A stretch of 64,000 bases of DNA, taken from assembly GCA_963930775.1 (NCBI GenBank), contig OZ005698.1:6454501-6518500 (forward strand). Direction: 5' to 3'. The notes under the pieces were generated by a model that worked only from the letters and a program-made list of their open reading frames with translations, made no database searches and was not told where the DNA came from. This document shows, in pieces, positions 35,401 through 47,000 of this stretch; the first letter of the stretch is position 1, and every line of letters begins with the position of its first letter. Made by a program: the position numbers and the translations under genes. Source of the stretch: Cliona cf. orientalis (Eukaryota > Porifera > Demospongiae > Clionaida > Clionaidae).

Positions 35401-38400
35401 AAAATTTTATAGTAGCAAATCGAAGTCAACCACTCTCTTCCCAATACACCATAAGAAGTGGACAAAAGAGCCAAGCTCTCATCATCAAAGATGCTGAGTG
35501 GCGACATGTGGGAGTGTACAAGTGTATTGCAGACATTAATGGCATGATAATACAGGCTCAAACCAGTCTGGATGTACTCGGTGAGTTATTATTCTGTCAG
35601 TCTCCTTGAAATGCACCCAAGCACACGTCATGCATTTCATAACTTGCTAATTAAACTTTTATACAGTTCCCCTAACTAATTTATCAATCAGAGGGGACAA
35701 GGATAATCCCAGAGAACTAGAAACTGTGGTTATCGAGTGTGATGTCATTGCTAACCCTCCTGCCAATATCGTCTGGTTTAAGAGAACCAGTGAGAGAGTG
35801 AGAGCACTCACTAGCAATCCAAAGACCTCCATCACTAACCAGCTCATCAACTCACCAACTGGACCACTTTCAAGAAGTACTCTGACTGTAAGAAATCTAG
35901 AGGAAAGTGATAGTGGATACTACATTTGTGAGGCGAGAAATATTTATTCATCTTCTGAGTCTGTTAGTTTCAATTTCACTGTGATGAGTAAGTCTGATTA
36001 TTAACATAATGATTCTGATTTACTATTAGTATGATCCTAACTGCAGCTCAAAATGAATGCGTAATTGATAACTTCGGACGCTCTCCATGTCAAAATCATG
36101 GTGTGTGTATAGATCATATCAATAACTACACCTGCCATTGCAATGGTAGCTATACTGGTGTTAACTGCAGTGAAGAAGGTATAATAGATATAATAATATG
36201 TGTTATTTGTGAACATTGTTTGCTATTCCAGTTCCTTCAGACGAGGTGCAACCGCCCATGATCAGCCAGCCCCCAGACAACACTGTGACTAGGCTAGGAG
36301 ATCCAACTGCACTGCTGAGGGTCACCCAGCCCCCACCTACGAGTGGTACAAGGATGGGGTGCTGATTCCAGATGAAATAGAGTCAGTCTTGTACATCCCT
36401 GAGCCTTCCCCAGAGGACAGAGGAAACTACACCTGTAAGGCCATCAACAGTGAAGGGGAGACGGATCAATCAAAGCCGGCAAAGCTAGATATTGCAGGTA
36501 TTAAATTAATCTAGGTGGCTCATTAGAGCCCAGGGCTAATTTTGACCAAATCCAATCTGGATCCCTCATGACCAATAGCCTTGCATCCCCTCTGAACACA
36601 AAATTATGCAATGATTATGATTGTGACTTGCAGATGTGGTTCAGTATCAAATGAAGTTAAATGTTTCTGGAATTGAATTGGATCAGGTACGTTATGTTAA
36701 TATTATAAGGCTAACTTCTCAATTCACCACGATAATACTAAGCCTAATTCTTCAGATAATGGAGTCCATCACAACCACTGCCTTTCCTAACTCTTCTGCC
36801 TCCATTTTTGAAGTGAAGCTGTTTTCCGAGAACGTATCCAGGTTGGTAAGAAAGAGATCTTAGGGATTATTATCATTATAGTCCTTACTACAGTGAAGAG
36901 GCAGTTATCTTGATAACCGTTCGTCGACATGACATCAACTTTGAGGTATCAGTGGTACACAGGCAGCTTAGGGCAGCTCTTCTGCAGATACTGCAAAACC
37001 AAGACATAACCATTTCAAGATTCGGTTAGTATAACATTAGTAGCGACTAAATTTCAGATTCCATAAAATTAATGTGTAGACGGCTGCAACTTCACGACAA
37101 CACTGTTTGATATTGATATTAATAAAACCATTGAGATTGAATGGCCAGAGACTAACTTGGGAGACACAGCCAGTGTGCCTTGTCCATGTGCTGAGTTTGC
37201 AGGTTCACTGGCAGGGAGGGCGTATCGCTATTGCAGTGGCACATTCTCTCAAGGAGCAGACTGGGAGGCATATGATTACAGCCGCTGTGAAGCCCGGCAG
37301 TCAATGACAACCAGACGTTTGTGTGCGGCTGCTCTGTTGCTTGACAAGGTACTTCTCAGTTAAATACTCTTAGCTAGACTTCTGGTTTAGATGAGAACTA
37401 GCTATAATTATTGTATGTAATGATTAATGATTACAGAATCCAGGAAGAGCAAGTGAAGTGGCGGTGGAAGAGACGTCCACTCCAGAGGCTTTAACACCTG
37501 CTCAAGTTTCTGTTAGCATCACCATAGTAACGAATATCACAAATAAAGTTCTGAACAACAGCGAGGTATTTATAGTATGATATTATTTTGTATCATTAAT
37601 TAAATTATGACGGTCACTATTGTTGATTTATTTCATATAAAGATTAGGCAAAACTATCTTCAAGCCATTGATAACATCCAGCAGGCACCTGCAGAGGTAG
37701 TTCTTGAAAGCCAAACTCAAACAAGCTCTTCATTAAGGTACTCATAAAGATAGCTACTACACTATTAAATTTCCATTAATTCATGACGTTGTATTGTCTG
37801 TGAAGCTATAATTATTGATTTCAGTAGCTAGCTATTTTTGGCACTTGCATACATGATCATCAATAGATTATTGGAAAGCCTTCAAAACTTTTTGGACAAA
37901 GTAGAAGTTGAGCTGGATGAAAACAGTACAAGTAACTCAAGTAATATGATATTTGCCTTTGAAACATTTGCACTGCAAGTACAAGAGCTTGATCCAGAAG
38001 AGTACAAAGGTCAGGTATTCCGCGTTAACCTTGGATCGCTGGAAGAGGCAACAAAGGACAATCAGACAATAGAACTAGAAAATCTTGTGACTAGCGAACT
38101 AGAATCAGCAACAAACTTGAATCATGGAACAGCTAATGATCTGAGTAAAAGAAATGTTATGGATAATGCTGGAGTACGAAATGCTCTAGCTGATACTACA
38201 GCATCATTGCAATTGCCAGAAGATCTTTTAGACTCCTGCAATGAATCAGATGTGAACTCCAACTTGGTCTCCGCCACCTCTCAACGATTGAGCTACTCTG
38301 TTTTTAAATCAGACGTCTTGTTTCAAAATGTCAACCAGCGCCAATTAAATTTAAGTATTGGATCCATCATTGTAGCTGCACAGCTGAAATGTGCTGATAA

Positions 38401-40165
38401 TGTAACCCTGAATATGTCAGTGAAAAGCACCTTTCAAATTGTTAGAAGGGTAAGAAAGTTAATGGAGCTGTATATAAATAATATTGTGTAATAACTATTC
38501 TTTTTAGATGGAAGAACGATCCATAGGCAGTGCATGTGCCATGTGGGATAAAGGTAACACCATCATTATTAAATTTTTAGCTATAGCTAATTAAATTTTA
38601 TTTGACCATACTCGACCTCCATATCACTGTGGGTCATATTGTAGCTGGTATAATATTGTTACTCCCTTCAGGAGAATTGGGGGATAGGTTTGGAGCATGG
38701 TCAACTGATGGATGCAGGGAGGTGATGAGAGAGGGGAACAGGAGAGTATGTGAGTGCTCTCAGCTGGCACACTTTGGAATCCTATTCGTAAATCTTACCA
38801 AACTTGGCAGAGTGTGTGCTAGTGTAATCCTTAATTATCCTTTAGGATTTAAACCCAAAGGCACCAATTTCTGCCGAGGCTGCTTTGGCTCTCTCCATCA
38901 TCACATATATTGGCTTGATCATCTCTCTACTATGCCTGATGGTGTTTCTCATATCTTACATTTCAGCAAAGTAATCAGTTTAGCTTAATTAACTGTCCAT
39001 ATACTGATTCATCTACTGTTACAGGAAGCTTCGTACTAGCATTCATGGTCAAATTCTCATCAACCTGAGTCTGTCACTGATTGGTGTCTACCTGTTCTTT
39101 CTCATTGGAGGTCTTGTGACTTCTGTCCCTGCCCTGTGTGGCATCAGCTCAGCCCTGCTACACTATTTCCTCTTGGTATACTTTGGTTGGACAGCTGTGG
39201 AGGCAGTGTGGCTCTATCTCAAGCTGGTCAAGATCTTTGGAATACAGTCACTCACGTCAAAATTCACTCTCAAAGCTGGTGTACCAACATGGGGTAAACT
39301 ATAAGAGTAGCTAGCAATTATTATGTCATCTTGTAATATAAATTTTTGTTTCAGTGGTTCCAATGGTTGTGATTATTTTGTGTGCCGGAGCTGCTTCCAA
39401 GTATTACATTAATCCCTTCTAGTGAGTGTGAACATGAAATTGTACTGTACAATAGCTATGCATATACGAATACTCTCTCCCTTCCTTCCTCTCTCGCCCC
39501 TACACAGCTGCCGAGCAACTGAGTGGCCATTTTGGATCGGCATGATCGTGCCATTTATCCTTGTCACCATCTTCAATTGGATCATGTTTGTTCTCATCAT
39601 GGGATCCATCTGTAGTCACACCAAGGGACCCATCACAGACAAGAAAGAAGGCTCCAAGACAAAAATAATGAAGACTAACTTCACCATAGCTGCTACTCTT
39701 GCTGTCGTATTTGGCCTTGGATGGGCCCTTGGACTGGTAGCAACCAGCCTTCCCGTGAAGGAACTCACACTCACCTTTCAAATCCTCTTCTCACTCTTCG
39801 TTGGTGCTCAGGGACTGCTTCTGTTCTTGCTACATGGACTACGCAACCAAGACATTCGTAAGGCCTGGATTCAGTGCTTTGCTACAATTGGTCGTAAATC
39901 ACACCTTATTAGTGTGATACCCTCTACCAAAACCTCATCAACCGGGACAGAGAGCTTGCGAGCTACCAGAAACACATCAGGAGTTTCAACACTGCCTCGT
40001 AAGAAAGACGAACACCAGTCAGCGATTGAGAACACATACAGCAAACGACCGGACGTTGCCATGGAGATGGTACCGGCCAGCAAAGGTGATTGGGGTCAGA
40101 GTGAGGGTGACCAACAGCAGGTCAGCTTTGATGATGAAGAGCATATTTATGATGATGCATGTTGA
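26454..40165 (+). CDS. Adhesion GPCR-like receptor, copy 3, seven-Ig form with a frameshifting deletion
   Basis: Exons: 26454-26703, 26845-26984, 27048-27136, 27191-27243, 27954-28107, 28534-28643, 29485-29653, 30628-31088, 31148-31324, 31397-31537, 31604-31739, 31807-31928, 31998-32148, 32375-32847, 32926-33051, 33128-33157, 33225-33374, 33581-33898, 33988-34317, 34393-34704, 34805-35128, 35272-35580, 35667-35987, 36047-36178, 36232-36497, 36634-36686, 36756-36841, 36894-37024, 37080-37348, 37437-37565, 37643-37737, 37867-38449, 38508-38553, 38672-38811, 38846-38970, 39025-39293, 39355-39421, 39508-40165. Domain order is as copy 2 but with six Ig exons before the EGF and one after. The exon at 36232-36497 is 266 nt against 276 in copies 1, 2 and 4. 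Ten bases are missing at about 36305, giving a stop at 36363-36365. Read literally the product is a soluble ectodomain of about 1703 residues. Skipping this phase 1-1 exon would restore frame (about 2542 residues). Introns 4-7 are long and carry foldback elements. Confidence 0.85.
27318..27563. mobile_element. Foldback element in intron 4 of copy 3
   Basis: A perfect 48-bp inverted repeat (27321-27368 and 27513-27560; outer ends acaaacaagagataatcgca and its complement) encloses about 144 bp. Pairing extends outward with one mismatch. The corresponding introns of copies 2 and 4 are short and lack it. Confidence 0.8.
29050..29167. mobile_element. Foldback element in intron 6 of copy 3
   Basis: The arms agataaactatgtttgccca and tgggcaaccatagtttatct pair imperfectly. 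Inner sequence (ataccacc with ggtggtat) continues the stem around a loop holding ctcgggctacgccctcgag. It is absent from the same intron of copy 5. Confidence 0.7.
33581..36497 (+). other. Expanded Ig block of copy 3 (seven Ig exons, one EGF)
   Basis: Ig exons: 33581-33898, 33988-34317, 34393-34704, 34805-35128, 35272-35580, 35667-35987 and 36232-36497. EGF: 36047-36178. The pair 34393/34805 is repeated as 35272/35667 about 0.87 kb on, an internal tandem duplication of two Ig domains. Exon 34805-35128 is a mosaic. Its first part ([18 protein letters not shown]) matches the 35667 exon. Its second part ([18 protein letters not shown]) matches the 33988 exon. The 10-bp loss in the last Ig exon removes the first Ig cysteine (NC of HLNCTAEG). 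Confidence 0.85.
35198..35245. mobile_element. 48-bp perfect hairpin element in an Ig-block intron of copy 3
   Basis: The arms tagcctcgtccccagtctcc(cc) and their exact complement surround a 4-base loop. The flanks aattattgc repeat on both sides, a target duplication of 8-9 bp. Copy 1 lacks it at the matching site (about 2065). Same family as 9743-9815. Confidence 0.75.
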
Positions 40166-40849
40166 GTAGAAAAGACAGTGTGCAGATCCAGTAGTAACTA
40201 ACTCTTATTTGTGCACATGTATTACTGTAAACAGTAGACTAATAATTATTGTATTTGGACTTTTAATAGATTTATGCATTAAAAATTAATACTATATCTT
40301 GGCTTAATTTGTTTGCATCAAACATAAAAAGTGTGTTAGCAATATTTTGCATTGAACTGCGAGCGAAAGTGATGGACTCAACATCTTAACTTAAGAACAA
40401 GTCCGATTAAATCTTGGCATGCATGCACAAGTCATCCATGCATGATCTCATGTTGCAATTGATTTAAGTTTGATGAGGAATTATGTGTACGTTTCAACTA
40501 GATGCTCTGTAGTCATTCTAAGTGCAAAAGGATGATTGACTAGAGCATCTAGCACAAAATTAAATAATAATTATCAGAAACTGTTAAATTGTCCACAGAG
40601 ACTCCTTCTATGCAGATAGCAACTGACAACAATAAGAATATTATGTCACTTCATAACAGTATTTATCAAAGGCACTGCATGAAATGCAAAACACCCAGTG
40701 AGTTATTGAAACAGATTGATAGAGCATGCACACAGCAGCTGTGTTTAGTCAATTGATATTCATTTATAGACCAATGGAAATTTCCCTGCGCGTTCATTTA
40801 TGGTAGCTACAACCCTTTTGAGTGCCTTGTATAGATGCACACATGGGAC

Positions 40850-41180
40850 ACACAATTCAACACACATACACACACAAATTGAGTACTGTTATTACTCTCG
40901 CATGATGCATGGATTGATCCTGATGGTTAATAACCGTTGATACTTTCAATATATTATAAACAATGTTACCATAACACAACATGGGCTGTGCCTTGAAGCA
41001 CCTGTTCTCACTGCAACATGGCATGCCATCTTTGATAAGAAAGAGAAGTGGCAAAAGACACCATAACCAAGAAACAGCCAGTACTGCATGAGAGTACTAG
41101 TGTTGTATCCCACCTATGGCATAGATCAAAGCTACCGCCAGGGCAGTATACTGAATAATATTGCCCTATGGCTAGGACAT
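40850..41180. repeat. Left arm of the long inverted repeat in spacer 3
   Basis: Reverse-complement partner of 42237-42562. Counterpart of 7800-8160, with small deletions (for example, the gataccataacc stretch differs). Confidence 0.7.
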
Positions 41181-41254
41181 GGAATGCATCAATCTAGTAT
41201 ATTACAATAATTATGTAATAATTATAGTATCGATAGCTATATTCAGTAAATTAA

Positions 41255-41755
41255 AGTTTTATTGCCAGGTCCACATGTCATATTTTCTTCCTTGTCATCA
41301 TAAATATGCTCTTCATCTCCACTGACAAAGCTGACCTGCTGTTGGCCACCCTCACTCGATCTGACTCCAATCACCTTTGCTGGCTGGTTCCATCTCCATG
41401 GCAACATCAAGTCGTTTGCTGTATGTGTTCTCAATCGCTGACTGGTGTTCATCTTTACGAGGCAGTGTTGAAACACCTGATGTGTTTCTGGTATAGCTTG
41501 CAAGCTGACTGTTCCAGAACCGGTTGAGGGATTAAGGTGTGATTTACAACTAATTGTAGCAAAACACTGAATCCAGAACTTACGAATTTATATCTTGGTT
41601 GCGTACTCCATGTAGCAAGAGCAGATGCTGAAGTATCAACAAATTAAGGTCAAGAAGAGGATTTGAATGGTGAATGCATGTGAGTTCCTTCATGGGAGGG
41701 CTGGTTGCTACATTTATTAAGTCCAAGGGCCCATCTGAAGCCAAATAATATGCTT
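41255..41755 (-). pseudogene. Antisense fragment of the receptor terminal exon, second copy
   Basis: Minus-strand match to TM6 through DEEHIYDD of the receptor's last exon, broken by indels. It continues at the left into the same unrelated tail (KEENMTCGPGNKTLIY) as the 8235-8715 fragment, so the two share one origin. Confidence 0.75.
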
Positions 41756-42236
41756 CCTATACAACTTTAAAGAGCCATAACTTTAATTTTAAGGCGTGAA
41801 TAAGAATCAAAGTTCGTGACTTGAATCATTCTGCATGCCCATAATGATATTAAAATTACGGTCCGGCCAACTACTCCCAACTTTTTTTTTTTCCTATTTA
41901 GTACATGATATAATAATTAGTGTGTAACTGAATTATTGAGATTGTACATGTCCTTTGCCATAAATTATTTTTTTGTGGCTATAATATTATTATAGCTAAT
42001 AGGTGATTGCATCCCCATGCTTTGGTTATATATATAGTTAATAACTAAACTAAGTGCTGTATGGAATATAATAATAATACATGCATGAGTGCATTATTTC
42101 ATGCGGGTGCATTGACTGGTTTGTATTCCCCCATTGTTTAGAAATGTGGTGTCTGAGTCTGACCACTGCACGGGCCAGGCACCTGTAGTATAGTCAGCTG
42201 TATACCACAGGGCAATATCATGATAATATAATTTAT

Positions 42237-42562
42237 TATTGTCCTAGCCACAGGGCAATATCCAGTATACTGCCCTGGTGGGAGCTTTGATCTACGCTAT
42301 AGGTGGCATGGGATACAACACTTTCATACAATACTGGCTGTTTCTTGGTTGTGATGTCTTTTGCCACCTCTCTTTCTTTGGTATACGTATAAAATAAAAG
42401 ATGGCATGTTGAGTTGCAGTGAGAGCAGGTGCTTGCGCAGCCCATGTTGTGTTACGGTAAATATTGCATTGAAAGTATCAACAGTTATTAACCATCAGGA
42501 TCAATCCATGCAATAATAACAGTACTCTGTTTGTGTATGTATGTGTGTTGAACTGTGTGCGC
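42237..42562. repeat. Right arm of the long inverted repeat in spacer 3
   Basis: Reverse complement of 40850-41180 with minor differences. Counterpart of 10133-10465. Confidence 0.7.
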
Positions 42563-43497
42563 CATGCATGTGTATGTGTGGGTCCATAAGGCAACTATAA
42601 AATTCAGGGTTTACACACACATTATGCTTTTTAGAGTTCCTATTATGCTATATGCTCCAATTCCCAACACCAAGCAAATTATTTTCATTGTTTTGTACTT
42701 AATTTTTAATACTAATCTGCAATAACTTCATTTGGAAACTTGTATATCTTATGATAGCTTCATTTCATAGAAATGCACTCAGTCGACCACCTGTCTACCT
42801 TATCCTATTATGCCTGCATTATGGCAGCATAAAAAACCACTTGCCCAAAGCAATACCAACATGCATATAATAATTGTACTTGTAAATTTTCTGTGACTAT
42901 CGGCTGCATGTATACTTAGTCTAGTTTCCTTTGACTTCAGAAACATCTCTGATTTGTTGATTACATTGTTGTATAGAAGGATAAATTTGTCATAATTATG
43001 GTTATCCTTCTATCTGAAAATTAATCAACAAACATTTATTAATACATTGTATGCATTGTTATAGAGAATCTTATTGCTACTAGTCTATTCTTTGCCTTTA
43101 TTGGGTAGAGCAATACATGCATTGCATGACTGGGACCATGGAGATAATGATCAAAATAAAATGAAGAGGTAATTAAGCCAGATGCAGAGAGCAGATGGCT
43201 AAGGCGGATCCGATATATAGATACTAGCGATAGTCATATATTTTTTAGAATAAAATACATGATGTAGCAGATGATCATGACATGAAAGTAACATGAATGC
43301 AACATCATTATTAAGTTGTTGTTGTAGAGAATGTTGTTGTTATTGTTTAGAATACTGTCAGTGAGTATTTAATGATATTGAAAACATTCGATTTTGGTTG
43401 GGATAAACACACTTGTACTATGGTTAGGCTAAAGATCAAAGGCACCGCCTGTAGTCTATACAGCGAGTAGTATAGTTTAGACAGTAGTAACCACTAG

Positions 43498-43573
43498 CCA
43501 TGGTATAACTGCCTGGCTGTGGTATAACTGGGAAGTTATACCACTGTGTGACAGCCAGGCAGTTATACCATGG
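43498..43573. repeat. Nested palindrome in spacer 3
   Basis: The outer arms ccatggtataactgcctggc(tgt) and their exact complement (23 bp each) enclose an inner palindrome gtggtataact/agttataccac. The version at about 11476-11541 has lost part of the inner palindrome and has a mismatch in the left arm. Confidence 0.75.
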
Positions 43574-43960
43574 GTAGGTACAAGGTGTTGCATTGGTGGC
43601 CATAGTACAAGCCACTAACCCTTAGACTATGTCCTGTACGTGGTTTATTCGCCTCGTGGTTTAACTGTCTGCCTCTCGGGTCCTATTCTAACCACTACAG
43701 GCCATAGTCTAGTAGCTAACTTCGACCTGTACACACACCTAATATGGCTCAAGTCTGTCGCACAGCAGCTTAACAAGCCTATTAACAAATGTACATGCAA
43801 AATAAAATGCATACATGGGTATCATCATGATCATGATAGCTAGTATACAATAATGTGCACCACTGTAAATGAACTGATAACAGTCCATGCGTGCTCTATT
43901 GATTTAATGAACACGGAGATTGTAAACAGGAAGTAGTGGCTATATATACACCACTTAGGA

Positions 43961-43982
43961 AAGGATAAAACCTGGCAGTAGC
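43961..43982 (+). promoter_or_regulatory. Conserved putative core promoter of copy 4
   Basis: The shared gataaaacctggcagtag string sits about 90 bases before the start codon, as in copies 2 and 3. Confidence 0.45.
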
Positions 43983-44054
43983 TACTGAGTATAGTTGAGT
44001 ATCTATATATAGCTGAAGCTGCATCAGTTACTATAGACTCAATAGACTGAGAAG

Positions 44055-47000
44055 ATGTCACTGCAGCAGCTATTTCTCTTTTCATTGCTGGCTCAGTCTG
44101 TCTTCTGCCTCATCACACAGAATGATAGTGAAAGATGTAGTGAAGAGCAGTTGGAATACTTCTTAAAGCAGCAGTATCTGAGCAGCAGTGATAGTGGAGG
44201 TGGATACCGCTTGATTGTTAAAGAGAATCTGAAGCTTCATTCAGCTGCAACAAAGGATAATTACTTCAATGATAAAGATCAAGTGGTACAATATCAAGGT
44301 ATATAATATCATAAGTGTAACTGCAAAGTGTGAAATAGTCATATAATAGCAAGTATGCTCATTCTTCAGTTATTACACCAATGCTGCAATGGCAGAATAA
44401 TTTTATTATTCTCATTTTTCCATTGTTGCATGCATGGTGTAATAAGAACGAGCGTACTTCCTACGACTACCAAACCAATGCAAGCTAGAAGCCCAACATA
44501 TACCGTACTTATTGTTTGCATGGAATAAATTTCAATCTGCATTATAGCTATACATACATCTATTATTAATTATTACGTATGCATGCTGGCTACGTCCTGT
44601 AGTTGAGCTTGTTAGGGACATTGGAGTGAAACCGATCACAACTGCATTTATTCAAATTGATGTTGGGGGCTGTCAACAACCAGTGGGGTGGTTTGACCAA
44701 CTGGACCCTCAATGGAATGTCACACTATGTATGCTCGACAAGGTATATTATAATAATTATTATTTTATTAATAGCTTGATCATTGCACTCTGATGCTTTA
44801 TAATCAATATTATTAGCAAGTTTTTCTTCGAGTGGTTACCTATCCTCAGCAAAGGATCACAGTAACATGGACAACCTCACTGAATTGTGATACTACATTC
44901 AGGTAGCCATCATACTGCTTTCACCACAGACTGTATGATGCACTGATTCTATAATTATTGTGCAGATATGGAGTGGATAATGACTCATGCAATGCTGGCA
45001 GAATAAAGCGATGTATTATAATTTTTACTTATGCATGATTAATTTTTGCAATAAATTATGTTTTGTATGCAGCTCCCTTATCTAGTCAGTATGAACCAGC
45101 TGAAACTCCTTACCTATTTCTTGCTAACTACCGCTACATTCATCAAATCAGTCTTGATGGAAGTAGACTAAGGACTGTCATCAGTGAGCCAGGTCCAAAC
45201 ATTTTCACACTGGATTACCATACCAGGTATATCATATAGTATCATAGGCTCCACACTGACTACAAGCAGCTTGTTCATTAATTTTTAGTACTACCAAGAG
45301 GTTGAAGTTTGTAGTGAAAATTTTTTGCATACTTTTTCCATCTATTTTATGGCAGAATGAAACAACTATTCTGGGTTGCTTATAATGAAATACTTATACA
45401 GTCAAGCATTGATGGCTCTCAACAAATCACACATCAGTTGGACCAACAAACATGCTTAGGTAAAATTAATATTGAATACCAGAGACTGCACAAAATATAT
45501 GACGTTGTCCATCATGATGCACCATTCACATGCATAATGTTATTAAATTATCATTATAGCCTCAATAAGACTTTTGCAATTATTTCCAATGTGGGTACCT
45601 ACAAGGAATTTAATCATGCATGCTTAACGTCCCAATGTAGGTAGAATAGCAGTTGATTGGATCAGTGACAAGATATACTTTCATGATCTATGTTATCCTC
45701 ATATTGGAGTTTTGGATTTTGCAAGCAACAACCAAACAATGCTTGCTAGTGATACTAATATGTATCTTCGTACTCGCTATACATACATCATTGTGGATCC
45801 AACAACAAGGTACTTAAGAGATTCTGATAGATATTTAAGGCTATATATCTTATATTTTTGCTATTATAATTGTTGTATCTAATTTGTTTTATAGTTCCAA
45901 GATATTATTATAATTATGCTTTCCTAATATTCTGTTATACTCGGGCTAGCAAATTGCTTATTTAATATTCTCATTATATGCTAGCACACAAATTCTAAGT
46001 CAAGCTTCATATCATTATTAGATTGCTCTACTGGAATAGTGGTAGAGGAATTGAGAGAATGTCAATGGATGGAAGGAATAGGACAACAATCATTGATGTG
46101 GATACCCATGATGCTATACTCTCCCTCACCCTGGACTACCAGACCCAAGTGCTCTACTGGGTTTATGGTAACGATAGCAATGGCAGCCTAATCATTAAAT
46201 GCTCAAACATTGATGGAACAAATCAACAAACAATTTTACAACTCCAAAATGTATATTATTATTATATTTATCACCTTTTTCATCATTATTCACGGGGATT
46301 ATCAATAACTGTGTACAATGAAACACTCTTTCTGTCTTTATCACTGACAAGTGAGCTATACAAGATAAGAATAAATGGTGACGCACTACTGTTGATCAAT
46401 AATTCAGTATTCTGTAGACTTCAGAACTTGCAGCTCAAAGCAATAAACCAGCCATCAGGTTAGTTTCAGAGTGAATCATTATTGTATCTGAGCTATAATA
46501 CTATATGCAGCTCCAAATCCCTGTGGTATCACAAATGGAGGATGCAGTCACTTGTGTCTGTTGAGTGCTGTGGATCCAAGAGGCTACTCCTGTGACTGTC
46601 CTCAAGGAATGATACTTGGAGACAATAGTTCCAACTGCATCATCCAAGATGGAACAACTACAAGACCTGGAGCAGGATCACGACTTGGTAGCTCCATGGT
46701 TGATGCATGCATGCAAGAATGTTGATTATTTTCAGGTTCCTGTTTGGTGAGTGGATACAGCAGCTGTTGTGTGAGTGGCAGCTGTCAGGGCAACTCTGCA
46801 GACTGCTACTGTGATGCTAACTGTTATTTGTTTAAAGATTGCTGCAGCGATGTTCCAAGTGACTGTGAGGAGCGAGGTATTATTAGTTCTATCTATTAGG
46901 TTTTGCTATATCTGTACATAATATTATTACCTTACTTAGAGTTCACTGAATACATTATGATTACAAACAAAAATTATATTCACCAAATTGATATCAATGA

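Larger units (their letters stand above)
40166..44054. other. Intergenic region between copies 3 and 4
   Basis: A close repeat of 6914-12018 without the 0.94-kb block and without the 7229-7328 hairpin. It carries the same inverted-repeat arms (about 40850-41180 and 42237-42562), antisense terminal-exon fragment, nested palindrome (43498-43573) and upstream flank of the next gene. No intact gene is seen. Confidence 0.6.
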
